DNA of 64,000 nucleotides from CBFHSF01 sp965658445 (GTDB lineage: Bacteria; Bacteroidota; Bacteroidia; Flavobacteriales; Schleiferiaceae): contig CBFHSF010000014.1 in NCBI GenBank assembly GCA_965658445.1, forward strand, positions 1-64,000, written 5' to 3'. Shown piece by piece: positions 35,220 to 44,489 of the stretch (position 1 is its first letter; each line of letters starts with the position of its first letter). The position numbers and the translations under genes were made by a program. The notes beneath the pieces are model-generated. The model did no database searches and had not been told where the DNA came from. It saw nothing but the letters and a program-made list of their open reading frames with translations.

Positions 35220-36410
35220 TACTCCCGCCTGCCTCAGGAGCATGCTCTCCGTCATAAAGCTAAAGAAGACCAGACTGATAAAAGCCATGGACAAGGCGTC
35301 CTTTTTTTTCCAAAAAGAAAAGGCAGATCCCACAAAGATTCCCAAGAGCAGAACAAGACCTAACAAGCCTTGGTTCCCCCAAGATTGAAGAAATTGATTG
35401 TGATAGTTGTAGGCAAACTCATCGAGTTTGTAGGGTTTGTATCCATGCCAAAAAACAGCCGTTGACTCCTTGAACTTAGGTCCTAGAGTAGCCTGAGTGG
35501 ATCCCGTACCGGTTCCCAACCATGGATTTTCAGAAATCACTTCCCAGCCGTACTTCCAAATAAATACTCGGTGATTCGTCTGTTTCTTATTGACTACTTC
35601 TTCAATACTTGCAATTTCGTCCATGGTTTCAACCGCCCGCTTTCTCGGACCTTCCATGGTGGCGACCATCAAAGCCAAAACCGCGACGATACCTCCAAAA
35701 ACGGCAAGGGCTCTTTGCCATGACCATTTCACTAAAAAATAGGCTGAGAAGGCTATGGGCAATGCAATAAATTGAATACGAATACTTAGTAAACCCATAA
35801 AGACGAAAAGGAATACAATTCCAAAAACTGAAAGTATCTTCACCCAAAGGGTGTGTTGGTTTTCAATCAAATCCACTATCCACACCAAAAAGGCAAAAGA
35901 CACCATCATGGCTTGATAGTGCATGGGAACCATTTCCCAATGAGCCAGCTTTGCATAGAAGAAGACAGAGGAATCTCCAGACATCCCATAGTCTATGTAA
36001 GAAAGCCAAAGACAGCCAAGACAAGAGACCATAGTTCCGAGAAAAAAAGCTCTAAGAACACCCCACAATTTGGATTTACTCATGGGTGGATACGCTGCCA
36101 AGCCCAACGGCCAGAGGACGAGGAAAATTTGCACGACCCACTCTCGCTCTCCTTCGTGAGAATCGGGCGAATAGAAAATGGCCAACCCCACCCATGCGTA
36201 GTAGAGAGCCATCCATCCAAATCTCTTGTTGGTAATAATACCTATCCAACGATCTTTCCACCCCTCGGAAATCAATCCGATTAAGGCGAACAAAATAGCC
36301 GCCATGGTGATGGGAATGGCAACCCATTGAGAAGGCAGTAAAAAAGCAAAAGCCAGGAGAAAGAAATACATAATTCTCTCTCCCAGCTCTTGTTTAAATG
36401 GCAATATCAT
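35142..36410 (-). CDS. O-antigen ligase/polymerase-like membrane protein (Wzy_C type), copy 2
   Basis: 422 residues, polytopic, start ATG at 36410. The periplasmic loop has FIWKYGWEVISENPWLGTGTGSTQ and NYHNQFLQSWGNQGLLG, the same landmarks as copy 1 on the opposite strand (WLG.G and H-x-x-F-L-Q). The two genes are diverged paralogues in tail-to-tail orientation with a 78-bp overlap of coding sequence. Its start is 1 bp after the stop of the S41 protease gene (TAA-T-ATG), so translation is probably coupled to it. Confidence 0.82.
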   Translation of the reverse strand: MILPFKQELGERIMYFFLLAFAFLLPSQWVAIPITMAAILFALIGLISEGWKDRWIGIITNKRFGWMALYYAWVGLAIFYSPDSHEGEREWVVQIFLVLWPLGLAAYPPMSKSKLWGVLRAFFLGTMVSCLGCLWLSYIDYGMSGDSSVFFYAKLAHWEMVPMHYQAMMVSFAFLVWIVDLIENQHTLWVKILSVFGIVFLFVFMGLLSIRIQFIALPIAFSAYFLVKWSWQRALAVFGGIVAVLALMVATMEGPRKRAVETMDEIASIEEVVNKKQTNHRVFIWKYGWEVISENPWLGTGTGSTQATLGPKFKESTAVFWHGYKPYKLDEFAYNYHNQFLQSWGNQGLLGLVLLLGIFVGSAFSFWKKKDALSMAFISLVFFSFMTESMLLRQAGVLFMSFFIAVFWVNRSSYGKNPSKEH

Positions 36411-36411
36411 A

Positions 36412-38067
36412 TTACTTCACAGCGGTTAAAATCCCGTTGTACTTTTCTTTGTCTTTTAGGTGATTTACCGCTTCTGCGACCAGATCGTCCTCAGAAATAA
36501 TTTGCTTGAGTCGGCCGCTGCGGTAGTAGGCCTGTCCCATAAATTCTTCTTCGATTTGTTGTCTGATTTCTTCTTCATGTCTTGAAAGGTCATCCCCTTT
36601 AATCTTAGTAAACTCAGCCTTGAGTTTTTCAATTTCAGCGTCCAAGGCAGCGTATTTCTCTTCCTCAGAAACTTCCTTGAGAAGCTCGATGGCTTTTTCC
36701 GTGTCGGTTTCGTAATGGTAATCCTTGTCTTCAAGGAAAGTTAGGAATTGCTTGTACAAGTCATCAGACAATTGGAATTGTCCCGGTTGAACAGGCATCT
36801 GATCGCCTCTCAACTGCTCACTAACAAATTCAAAAATCAAGTCATTGCCCACAAGGCTATAGAGAACTTGAGCGGCTTGTGGTGCTTTTACCTCAACGTC
36901 GGGATCAATACCTCCTCCATCTTTTACCAATCGACCATTGGCCGTTGTAAACGAATTTCGCAAAGAATCCGGTACGCGAGTTACCGAACCGTCCTTGTCT
37001 CTTTCTGCATAATTGATGGCTTGGATACAGCGGCCGCTAGGGGTATAGTACTTAGAAACGGTAATCTTGACCTGTGCACCGTAACTCAATTGACGAGTTT
37101 CCTGAACCAATCCCTTTCCGTACGAAGTTCTTCCCATAACCACACCGCGGTCGTAATCTTGAATCACTCCAGAAACGATTTCGGAAGCAGAAGCCGATCC
37201 TCCGTTGATCAATACCACCAATGGAATTTCTGTATCCAACGGACGGTTAGGCGTTTTGTATGTGCGATCTCTCGACTTAACTTTTCCGCGAGTAGAAACC
37301 ACTTCTTTGCCCTTGTCGATAAACAAATTGGAAACGTTTACGGCTTCAGACAAGAGACCTCCGGGGTTGTTTCTCAAATCCAAAACCAATCCCTTGAGTT
37401 CCTGCTCATCCTCCAGAGCCTTATAGGCATCTCTGATCTCTTCAGAAGCACCATCAGTAAAGCCAGTCAATGTGATGTAGCCAATACCCGGCTCCAACCA
37501 TCCGTAATAGGGAACACTCTTGATGTGAATCTCTTCTCTTTCTATGGTAATCAACTGCTCTTCTCCTCCTCTTTTGATTTTGAGCTCTAAGGCAGATCCG
37601 GGAGAGCCCTTGAGAATGTCACTTACCTGTTCTGTGTTCTTACCCTTCAGACTCTTTCCGTCCGCCTCAATGAGGTAATCACCGGGCTTAAGTCCTGCTT
37701 TTGCCGCGGGAAAGTCTTGGTAGGGCTCGTAAATCATTACATAGTCCCCTTTCTTGCGAATGGTAGAACCAATACCTCCGTACTTTCCAGTGGTCTGTAT
37801 GCGGTAATCCTCTACGCGATTCTCAGGAATGTATGTGGTGTAGGGATCCAATCCTTTGAGCATGCGCTTAACGGCGGTCTCCATCATTTCGTCCGGTTCC
37901 GTTTCGTCAACGTAATACGTATTGACCTCTCGGAAGAGGTTGGCAAAAATGTCTAGCTGCTTGTTGATTTCGAAGTAATCTAGCTTGTATGCGGACAAGC
38001 CTCCGGAGATTACAATGACAAGGGTAATGACCCAGGTTTTTTGGGAGAGGAAGAACTTTCTCATCAT
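36412..38067 (-). CDS. S41 family C-terminal processing peptidase (CtpA type)
   Basis: 551 residues from ATG at 38067 (MMRKFFLSQ), with a signal anchor (TWVITLVIVISGGLSAY). A PDZ domain lies at about 85-170 (YGGIGSTIRKKGDYVMI, FPAAKAGLKPGDYLIEADG). The S41 core has LRNNPGGLLSEAV, INGGSASASEIVSG (catalytic Ser) and GRTSYGKGLVQ (catalytic Lys). The C-terminal 150 residues are a charged helical extension. It is shorter and differently built from the Prc-like protease at the left edge of the window. Lies between rnpA (upstream) and the O-antigen-ligase-like gene (1 bp downstream). Confidence 0.93.
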   Translation of the reverse strand: MMRKFFLSQKTWVITLVIVISGGLSAYKLDYFEINKQLDIFANLFREVNTYYVDETEPDEMMETAVKRMLKGLDPYTTYIPENRVEDYRIQTTGKYGGIGSTIRKKGDYVMIYEPYQDFPAAKAGLKPGDYLIEADGKSLKGKNTEQVSDILKGSPGSALELKIKRGGEEQLITIEREEIHIKSVPYYGWLEPGIGYITLTGFTDGASEEIRDAYKALEDEQELKGLVLDLRNNPGGLLSEAVNVSNLFIDKGKEVVSTRGKVKSRDRTYKTPNRPLDTEIPLVVLINGGSASASEIVSGVIQDYDRGVVMGRTSYGKGLVQETRQLSYGAQVKITVSKYYTPSGRCIQAINYAERDKDGSVTRVPDSLRNSFTTANGRLVKDGGGIDPDVEVKAPQAAQVLYSLVGNDLIFEFVSEQLRGDQMPVQPGQFQLSDDLYKQFLTFLEDKDYHYETDTEKAIELLKEVSEEEKYAALDAEIEKLKAEFTKIKGDDLSRHEEEIRQQIEEEFMGQAYYRSGRLKQIISEDDLVAEAVNHLKDKEKYNGILTAVK

Positions 38068-38157
38068 AGTGTTTTTTATGTGTCGTGTGCCTCGTATTTT
38101 ACAACGAGCCATAGCAGTATATAGTATGAGTCCAGGGTGCCTATTTGTAGGCGGGAT

Positions 38158-38541
38158 TTACGACTTAGTCGCGTCTATCGAATGTACGAATTTTTCAGTG
38201 CATTGCCTATAGGCCTTTTCCAATTCGGCGTAGGTGGGCTTTCTCCTCCCCGTAAAGAGAATGGCAATGGCATAAGACTGACCTCCAAGGGCTTCCAAAA
38301 ACTCGGGATGGAGCCTCACAACTTCTTTCAGCTGACGCTTGATTCGATTTCTGTCCACGGCCTTCTTAAAATTTCTCTTGGGGGCAGAAAACAAGAACTG
38401 AAAGGGAACTTCCGCAGGCAAATCGACAGGTAAGAAAACACAACGCAACCCTGAGGCATTGGTGGATTTCCCCTCGGCAAACAACTTGTCGATAAGAACC
38501 TCGCTTGTGAGTTTTGTGGATTTTGGAAAAGAGAACCCCAT
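38158..38541 (-). CDS. rnpA: ribonuclease P protein component
   Basis: The protein subunit of RNase P, which binds the catalytic RNA and the 5' leader of pre-tRNA. 127 residues with FSFPKSTKLTSEVLIDKLF at the start, the central RNA-binding FSAPKRNFKKAVDRNRIKRQLKEVVR (the RNR motif, about residues 57-77), and a C-terminal YAELEKAYRQ helix. It is usually next to rpmH or dnaA; here it is downstream of the bat cluster, a different arrangement. Confidence 0.94.
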   Translation of the reverse strand: MGFSFPKSTKLTSEVLIDKLFAEGKSTNASGLRCVFLPVDLPAEVPFQFLFSAPKRNFKKAVDRNRIKRQLKEVVRLHPEFLEALGGQSYAIAILFTGRRKPTYAELEKAYRQCTEKFVHSIDATKS

Positions 38542-38594
38542 GATGTGCTTGTGGTTGTTACTACCCTAGAAAGGTGCCTACAAAGGAAGGCCTT

Positions 38595-38873
38595 TTAATT
38601 CTCGGGTGCAAACACTTTAAATCTCCGAAGTTNNNNNNNNNNNNNNNNNNNNNNNNNNNNNNNNNNNNNNNNNNNNNNNNNNNNNNNNNNNNNNNNNNNN
38701 NNNNNNNNNNNNNNNNNNNNNNNNNNNNNNGCCCTTGTAAACATCCTTTCATAATTGATGACCGTGTTCTCTGAGTCGGCTGCATCATTGACCTTCAGAC
38801 TGTCTTGACCAAAGGATATCGCAGAGGTCAATAACAAAAGGGCTATGGAGTATATATATCTTCTTGGCATCAT
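38595..38873 (-). CDS. small secreted protein of unknown function, interrupted by an assembly gap
   Basis: The start overlaps the batD stop as ATGA (38873-38870), so it belongs to the bat operon. The N-terminal 47 residues have a clear signal peptide (YIYSIALLLLTSAISFGQ) followed by DSLKVNDAADSENTV. The rest is hidden by 98 Ns. If the gap size is right, the frame closes after LRRFKVFAPEN at 38595, giving about 92 residues. If the gap size is only nominal, both length and frame of the 3' end are unknown. I cannot name the family. Confidence 0.5.
   Translation of the reverse strand: MMPRRYIYSIALLLLTSAISFGQDSLKVNDAADSENTVINYERMFTRXXXXXXXXXXXXXXXXXXXXXXXXXXXXXXXXXXLRRFKVFAPEN
38633..38730. other. 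assembly gap, 98 Ns
   Basis: An unresolved run inside the small secreted protein gene downstream of batD. Its length may be nominal. Confidence 0.99.
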
Positions 38874-40627
38874 GAGTCCACAGATTTAAACCAGTTTTCG
38901 GCCTTTTCGTAAACAGCCGTCATATCCGCGGCAGCGGTGGGTGCGTAACGAGCCATTTCGCATTGATTGAGTAAATCCAAGGCCCCCTTGGAATCCAATT
39001 GATGATCTTTGAGGACGGCTTCAATTTTGGTTCTGTTCATCTCCGCCTTGGCCACTTGAAACTTGGCAGAAATAAACTCGTTAATAGCCTTTTCCAACTC
39101 TGCATAAAATCCAGAGGCATCACCCGCATCTAGGGATTTTCTCGTGGCTTTTAGACGCTTCTTTGCCATGCGCCCCGCGCCTCTTACTTCTTCTTGAACT
39201 TTGTCCACCTTGCGAACATTGTCTATCATGGGCCAAATTAAAATAACAGAAAACGACAGGTAAAGCGCAATGAGCACAACCCAAAACCAACGAGTTCCAT
39301 AAACCGTCATGGGTTGAGATACGGGACCTTCAAATTCTGTTTCAATAAAGGAAATATCCTCGCCGATTTGAGCGACGTTGTCCTTTGCAACACTGGACTT
39401 CCCGTCGCCAGGATCAGTTACGTTTAATGGAGGTGCAGGTCCATCCACCACGGTAATTTCCAAAGGCCCTGAGCTAAGGGTTTTATAGGTCTTTGTATTT
39501 ACGTCAAAGTAGGAAAACTCTATCGGCGCAATCTTATAGGTTCCCTTGTATCTGGGCACCAACAAGTACTCCTCTCTTTTGAACCCACTGAAACCAGCAG
39601 AGGTCAAATTGACATCAGAAGTATACTTAGGATCATAGGACTCAATGCCCGGGGGAAACTGAGCTGTGGGCAGCTCCACCAACTTGAGATTTCCCGCTCC
39701 GGAAATGCTGATTTTTAAAGACACCGATTCGTTGGCCTTGACTTCTTCCCTAGAAAGAGAAACGTCCAATTTGTAATTCCCGACGGCTCCTTCAAAACCT
39801 TCTGGCTTGCCCTTTTCAGGAAGGGGTTTTACCGTAATCTTTGGCCAAGCCACTTGGTCAACGTGGTTTACAAAGCGGTATTCTGGATTGTCAAACCAAT
39901 CTCGTCTTCCCGTTGGGACCCCTACGGGAATGGTCACAACCGATTCTGGAAGGTCAATGGCCCCAGACTTCTTGGGAACCAAGACGTACTTTCTAAGCGT
40001 TGCCGCAATGGCCGGCTGACCTCCAAAGGTGGTCCTTCTTCCCTTCTGGTTGGGCAATTCAAAATTCTGAGAATACATGCCCGGAAACTTAGGTTCCTCT
40101 TCTATGACGGGTTGCTTGATTTGAGTTTTCCAAAACAAATTGAGCTCTCCAATCAAAGGTTCTCCGACATACACTGACCGCTTGGAAAGCGTAGCCTTCA
40201 CAATGGCGTATTGACCGGCTTTGCTCGCCGGATCATTGGGATCCGCTGCCCGTTGTTTTTGATCAATAACACGAATAGAAATGGGTTTGGATCGATAGGT
40301 TTTCCCATCGAATTTTATGGAGGCAGGACCCAAAACCATTTGACCGCGCTTTTTGGGTTTGAGTTGGTAGGTCCACGATTTAATAATGGTTTGCTGGAAG
40401 TTTATAGAGCGCGACTGAAGCGATGTCATCGGTCCAGAAACTATTGAAAACTGTCCTTTGAGATCGGGAAAGGTTAACCCTTCGGCGTTCTGATTAAAGC
40501 TAAAAGTTACCTGGAAGGTTTCAAACTCACCCACAGTGGTTTTGTCCACGGTTGCCGTGAGTTCTGGTTGGGCCCACAGTCCCAAACTCATCAATAAAAA
40601 GGCTTTACACGCTATCCACTTCTTCAT
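38870..40627 (-). CDS. batD: BatD family protein
   Basis: 585 residues with a signal peptide (ACKAFLLMSLGLWAQ). A long beta-rich periplasmic region with repeated Ig-like units (ELTATVDKTTVGEFETFQVTF; YVGEPLIGELNLFWKT; SREEVKANESVSLKISISGAGNLKL) precedes a single membrane helix (FWVVLIALYLSFSVILIWPM, about 435-455) and a cytoplasmic helical tail. This matches BatD (PF13584). Bat proteins were named for Bacteroides aerotolerance and are thought to form an envelope complex with MoxR-type chaperones; the molecular role is unsettled. The start is 3 bp after the batC stop. Confidence 0.88.
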   Translation of the reverse strand: MKKWIACKAFLLMSLGLWAQPELTATVDKTTVGEFETFQVTFSFNQNAEGLTFPDLKGQFSIVSGPMTSLQSRSINFQQTIIKSWTYQLKPKKRGQMVLGPASIKFDGKTYRSKPISIRVIDQKQRAADPNDPASKAGQYAIVKATLSKRSVYVGEPLIGELNLFWKTQIKQPVIEEEPKFPGMYSQNFELPNQKGRRTTFGGQPAIAATLRKYVLVPKKSGAIDLPESVVTIPVGVPTGRRDWFDNPEYRFVNHVDQVAWPKITVKPLPEKGKPEGFEGAVGNYKLDVSLSREEVKANESVSLKISISGAGNLKLVELPTAQFPPGIESYDPKYTSDVNLTSAGFSGFKREEYLLVPRYKGTYKIAPIEFSYFDVNTKTYKTLSSGPLEITVVDGPAPPLNVTDPGDGKSSVAKDNVAQIGEDISFIETEFEGPVSQPMTVYGTRWFWVVLIALYLSFSVILIWPMIDNVRKVDKVQEEVRGAGRMAKKRLKATRKSLDAGDASGFYAELEKAINEFISAKFQVAKAEMNRTKIEAVLKDHQLDSKGALDLLNQCEMARYAPTAAADMTAVYEKAENWFKSVDS

Positions 40628-40630
40628 GAA

Positions 40631-41530
40631 CTACCAGTCTTTTTCTGATTTTTTGCCCTTCTTCTTTTTGGCTTTTTTATCGGCCTTCTCCTTTACTTTT
40701 TCTTCTTCGCGACCAATCATCTCCANNNNNNNNNNNNNNNNNNNNNNNNNNNNNNNNNNNNNNNNNNNNNNNNNNNNNNNNNNNNNNNNNNNNNNNNNNN
40801 NNNNNNNNNNNNNNNNNNNNNCGCCTTCCGTTCCATCGCCTCGCTCGTCTTGAGGTTTTTCATTTTCCCCGCCATCTTCCTCATCCGCGGGTTCCTCACT
40901 TTCGGGTTCGGGCTCCGGTTGATCTTCCGTGGTTTGGTCCTCTTCTTCTTTATTGGCTTCTTGTTCGTTTTCTGAAGTGTCCATGGGGTCGTCCTTCTTT
41001 TCGCCGTCCTCTTTGTTTTCTGGGTTTTCTTTGTCGGGAGAGTCTTGTCCCTGATTGGGGTCTTCGCCTCCACCTCCACCACTTTGGTCCTGCGGTTGCT
41101 GTCTCAATTGCTTGAGGGTTCTCAATAAATTCTCTCGAGCTTGATCATCGGAAGGGTCGTTGATCAGAGCTTGTTGATAGGCCTTTAATGCGGATTGTAA
41201 ATCCTGCTGGGCTACCTTGGCATTGCCCAAGTTGTGATAGGCTTTTGCTCTTTGCGCAGGATCCTCCGTTTCGGAAATGGACTCTTCATACAGGGCAGCA
41301 GCCTTTTCGTAATCCCCTTGATTAAAATAGGCGTTTGCGGCATTGTAAAGGCCCTTGAAGCGCTGTCCCTTGGGGGCGGTAATCTCTTCGTAAGATGAAA
41401 TGGCCTTCTCGTAGTCCTCCTTCTCATAGGCTTTATTGCCTTCGGATAGAGACTCCACATGCGCTTGCCCCCAGGTCAGGGCAGGCCATAGTAAAAAAAT
41501 GAATATCCCAAGATTTGTACTACGCTTCAT
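40631..41530 (-). CDS. batC: BatC-like TPR lipid-free secreted protein with acidic low-complexity tail (contains assembly gap)
   Basis: From ATG at 41530, about 299 residues if the gap size is right. A signal peptide (LGIFIFLLWPALTWGQA) is followed by three or four TPR units (NKAYEKEDYEKAISSYEE; NAANAYFNQGDYEKAAALYEE; AYHNLGNAKVAQQDLQSALKAYQQAL) at about 25-140. A Gly/Gln/Asp/Glu/Pro-rich tail reaches the 96-N gap. After the gap comes MIGREEEKVKEKADKKAKKKKGKKS, strongly basic, giving a polyampholyte C-terminus. The start overlaps the batB end by 11 bp. It is expected to be a protein-interaction scaffold in the Bat complex. Confidence 0.85.
   Translation of the reverse strand: MKRSTNLGIFIFLLWPALTWGQAHVESLSEGNKAYEKEDYEKAISSYEEITAPKGQRFKGLYNAANAYFNQGDYEKAAALYEESISETEDPAQRAKAYHNLGNAKVAQQDLQSALKAYQQALINDPSDDQARENLLRTLKQLRQQPQDQSGGGGGEDPNQGQDSPDKENPENKEDGEKKDDPMDTSENEQEANKEEEDQTTEDQPEPEPESEEPADEEDGGENEKPQDERGDGTEGXXXXXXXXXXXXXXXXXXXXXXXXXXXXXXXXXEMIGREEEKVKEKADKKAKKKKGKKSEKDW
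40726..40821. other. assembly gap, 96 Ns
   Basis: Lies in the acidic low-complexity tail of batC, where repeats probably hindered assembly. Confidence 0.99.
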
Positions 41531-42569
41531 CGTCTGTTTTATTCTTAACCCAACCCCACTTTTCGAACCACACATTGGCTCGAGGGTTGAGTAGTGTATC
41601 TAAAAGTAGAAAGAAAAGGGCCAACCCCAAAAACCATGGGAACTGATCCTCATAATCAGTGAAGAGTTGTGTATCGATGGCATTTTTATCCAACTTCATC
41701 AAGTCTTCTACCAATCTTTCCGTCACATTGGTAACGCTATTTCCCAGGAAATATTCACCGCCACCAGCCTCCGCTATGTCCTTTAGATCATCCTCTTGAA
41801 GTTGTGTGATTACCACTTCGCCCGAGCGATCCTTTTTATATCCTTGGACCTTTCCGTTTCTGTACAGGGGAATGGGGCCTCCATTCTCCGTTCCTATGCC
41901 TATGGTAAAGATGGTTACTCCGCCTTCTACCAAGGACCCCAAACCAGCCTCCCATTGAGATCCATGATCCTCCCCATCCGAAATAATTACCAACGCTCTT
42001 CCGTGCATCAAAGGCTCTTGGAAGTACTCATTGGCCATGGAAAAGGCCCTTTCCAAATCTGTCCCCTGCGATGGAAATTCGCTGGGCTCCAAACCCTTCA
42101 ATGCCAATCTCGCGGCATTGTAATCAATGGTCATGGGAAGCATGGGATAGGATTCTCCGGCATATGCAATGATGCCCACGCGATCCGATGCCAACTTGTC
42201 CAAGGTCTTGGATACTATATTTTTGGCATTGAGTATTCTGCTGGGCGTAATGTCTTCCGCCAACATGGACATAGAAACATCCACGGCAAAAACTACGTCT
42301 ACACCCTCTCTATTGACTTTTTCAATTTTTGAACCCGTCCTCGGATTGGAAAGCGCAATCACGATGGAGGCAAAGGCCGCCGCCTGGAGAATGAACTTTA
42401 CACCACGACGCCACTTGGACTGTCTTGGTGCCATTTTGTAAAAGAGCTCTTTGGATTCAAATACTCCAATGGCACGACGCCTCCACCAGCTGTAGTACAA
42501 GAAGACCACAACGTAGAGAGGGATCCCTAAAAGGGCCCACAAATACTCTGAATGTGCTAATTCATACAT
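41520..42569 (-). CDS. batB: BatB-like von Willebrand factor A protein
   Basis: 349 residues with two N-terminal membrane helices (LLGIPLYVVVFLYYS; FILQAAAFASIVIALSNP), a vWA domain (about 90-290) and a C-terminal membrane helix (FPWFLGLALFFLLLDTLLN). The MIDAS metal site is intact: VFAVDVSMSM (D-x-S-x-S), the later Thr in SQGTDLERAF, and IISDGEDHG. The vWA domain would face the periplasm or cytoplasm next to BatA. It starts at the last base of batA (TGATG, 1-bp overlap), so translation is coupled. Confidence 0.9.
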   Translation of the reverse strand: MYELAHSEYLWALLGIPLYVVVFLYYSWWRRRAIGVFESKELFYKMAPRQSKWRRGVKFILQAAAFASIVIALSNPRTGSKIEKVNREGVDVVFAVDVSMSMLAEDITPSRILNAKNIVSKTLDKLASDRVGIIAYAGESYPMLPMTIDYNAARLALKGLEPSEFPSQGTDLERAFSMANEYFQEPLMHGRALVIISDGEDHGSQWEAGLGSLVEGGVTIFTIGIGTENGGPIPLYRNGKVQGYKKDRSGEVVITQLQEDDLKDIAEAGGGEYFLGNSVTNVTERLVEDLMKLDKNAIDTQLFTDYEDQFPWFLGLALFFLLLDTLLNPRANVWFEKWGWVKNKTDDEA

Positions 42570-43570
42570 CAGTCAAAGGCATTTTTAAACCATACTCTTT
42601 TCCACAATACTTCCAGCAACAAAAAGGCCAATGCTATGAAGGCCAATGGGTAGAACATTTCTTGAAAGCGGTAAAACCTCAACTCCTCCACCTTGGACTT
42701 TTCCAGCTGGTCAATCTCTTCGTAAATAGATTCCAATTTGTTGTTGTCCGTTGCACGGAAGTACTGACCACCGGTGATATCGGCAATGTTTCTCAATAAC
42801 TCCTCATCAATTTCTACGGGGAAGTTTTGATAGACCGTCTTACCCATAAAGTCCTTTCCTGCAGGAACGGGCGCCATTCCGTTGGTTCCTACTCCAATGG
42901 TGTAAACTCTAATGTTGTATTGATGGGCTAGCTCCGCCGCCGTAATGGGATCTACAAAGCCGGTGTTGTTTACTCCATCCGTTAGAAGGATAATCACCTT
43001 TCCTTCTGAAGGGCTGTCTACCACGTGTTTCACAGCAGTAGCCAAACCCATTCCTATGGCGGTTTGATCCTTTACCATTCCAAATTTTATGGCCTGCAAA
43101 TTGGCGCGAACAATGTTGTGATCTGTGGTCAGAGGCGTTTGAGTGAAGGACTCTCCACCGTACACCACCAATCCAATTCTATCGCCCACTCGGGATTCAA
43201 TAAAATCTCTGGCCACGGCCTTTACACCTTCCAATCTATTGGGTTTGAAATCCATTGCCGTCATGGACGTAGAGACGTCTATGGCCATCATGATGTCTAT
43301 TCCTTCATTGTCTGTGGTCTGTATGACTTCGTCTGTATTTTGAGGTCTGGCCAAGGCCAAAAACACAAAGGTTACAGCAAGCGTTCTAAACAGTGCAGGC
43401 ACCCAAAAAAGGTAATTTCCCGTAGGGTTCCCCTTGGTGAGTTTTCCGGAAGTCGTCATTTCTACCTTGGCCAATCGCTGCTGAAAAAATAGAAATACAA
43501 ACAGCAAGGGCGTCGCCGCAGCGGCCCACAACCAAAGGGGATTGGCAAATGTCCATGACTCAGGAAACAT
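42569..43570 (-). CDS. batA: BatA-like von Willebrand factor A protein
   Basis: 333 residues from ATG at 43570 (MFPESWTFANPLWLW); a TTG 12 bp upstream is also in frame. Membrane helices at about 10-28 and 52-72, a vWA domain at about 85-290 and a C-terminal helix (FYPLAFIALAFLLLEVLWK). MIDAS residues: MAIDVSTSMTAMDF, DQTAIGMGLATAV, and ILLTDGVNNTG. It overlaps the end of the preceding membrane-protein gene by 11 bp and the start of batB by 1 bp. Confidence 0.9.
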   Translation of the reverse strand: MFPESWTFANPLWLWAAAATPLLFVFLFFQQRLAKVEMTTSGKLTKGNPTGNYLFWVPALFRTLAVTFVFLALARPQNTDEVIQTTDNEGIDIMMAIDVSTSMTAMDFKPNRLEGVKAVARDFIESRVGDRIGLVVYGGESFTQTPLTTDHNIVRANLQAIKFGMVKDQTAIGMGLATAVKHVVDSPSEGKVIILLTDGVNNTGFVDPITAAELAHQYNIRVYTIGVGTNGMAPVPAGKDFMGKTVYQNFPVEIDEELLRNIADITGGQYFRATDNNKLESIYEEIDQLEKSKVEELRFYRFQEMFYPLAFIALAFLLLEVLWKRVWFKNAFD

Positions 43571-44489
43571 GCGCTTCTTCAATTACGGGTTCTGGACGTA
43601 CAAACTGAATAAACTGTCTAACGGTTTGAATGTGCTTCTCATGCTCTTCAAAGGCCAATTCTCCCTTGGCAAACTTTACACTATCCGCATCGCGAAGTAG
43701 CTCCTCTACTCGGTTGTAGAGCTCTACGGTAATTCTCATTTTTGAAAGAAAGGCCATGAGTTCTGCCGAGGTAGATTCTACCGCGGGATACTCTGTAACC
43801 TCCTCCATGTATTCCTTCAAGATGGAAGTCAAAACCGCATAAAACGGTTTTTGAACCATATTGGGCGAGCGCTTCATTTCCAATTTTTCTAGGCGTCTAA
43901 AGGCTCTTTCCCAAGCAGACAAATGGGATTGAATGATTTGCTCTGCCTCCTCCTTTGCCGGCTTGGCGAACAAGTGATAATACGCCAACAAGCCTCCAAT
44001 ACCAATGGCACTGACAATGGAAAACCAGAAGAAGAAATTCCCCCAGTTAAAGGGCGCGTCTTCTATGGGTTTGAGACCGTGATAATCCTCGCCGGTCAGC
44101 TCTGTGGGGATAAGGGAAAGCAAATGAGCCGCACTGTGCACGGTGTCCCCTTCAATGACAAAGGGTAGCCCTTTGAGCTCTTCCATTACGGTGTCAAAAC
44201 GAGTAACGGTAATCTTTTGAGTTAGGCTGCGAACGTCATTCTCAAAACTCGTATCAATGGCGCCTACAGAAATCACCTTCCATCCTTTGGAAGTAGTGTC
44301 CTTTAATACGGGCCAAATTACCTGTGCATTGGGGCTGGTCACTATCTTAAATTCCCAAGTTACGGGTTCTCCCATTTTAAATTCAAAGGGTTCAACCGTA
44401 GACAAGACTTGGTCACTTACTTGCGGAATAACAGCCGCTTCGCCCAAGAGGGAAATTCCCATCGCTATGACAAACCAAAGTGTTCTCAT
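43560..44489 (-). CDS. Bat-operon membrane protein with periplasmic beta domain and helical tail
   Basis: 309 residues: signal peptide (LWFVIAMGISLLGEAA), a beta-rich periplasmic domain at about 25-140 (EPFEFKMGEPVTWEFKIVTS), one membrane helix (FFFWFSIVSAIGIGGLLAYYHLF, about 150-175), and a helical cytoplasmic domain with many Arg/Glu residues. This is the BatD-like or DUF4381-like protein that lies between the DUF58 protein and BatA in Bacteroidota. Its start overlaps the DUF58 stop as ATGA. No enzyme motif is visible; a scaffold linking MoxR/DUF58 to the vWA proteins is inferred from position. Confidence 0.75.
   Translation of the reverse strand: MRTLWFVIAMGISLLGEAAVIPQVSDQVLSTVEPFEFKMGEPVTWEFKIVTSPNAQVIWPVLKDTTSKGWKVISVGAIDTSFENDVRSLTQKITVTRFDTVMEELKGLPFVIEGDTVHSAAHLLSLIPTELTGEDYHGLKPIEDAPFNWGNFFFWFSIVSAIGIGGLLAYYHLFAKPAKEEAEQIIQSHLSAWERAFRRLEKLEMKRSPNMVQKPFYAVLTSILKEYMEEVTEYPAVESTSAELMAFLSKMRITVELYNRVEELLRDADSVKFAKGELAFEEHEKHIQTVRQFIQFVRPEPVIEEAHVS

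Noticed and set aside
36748..37590. A 280-residue plus-strand open frame
   Set aside because: Antisense to the S41 protease, whose PDZ and catalytic motifs are intact; the opposite frame shows no recognisable protein features.
35142..38067. A dedicated O-antigen biosynthesis cluster
   Set aside because: Only two ligase/polymerase-like genes are present; no sugar-nucleotide or Wzx genes accompany them, and the single glycosyltransferase is almost 30 kb away.
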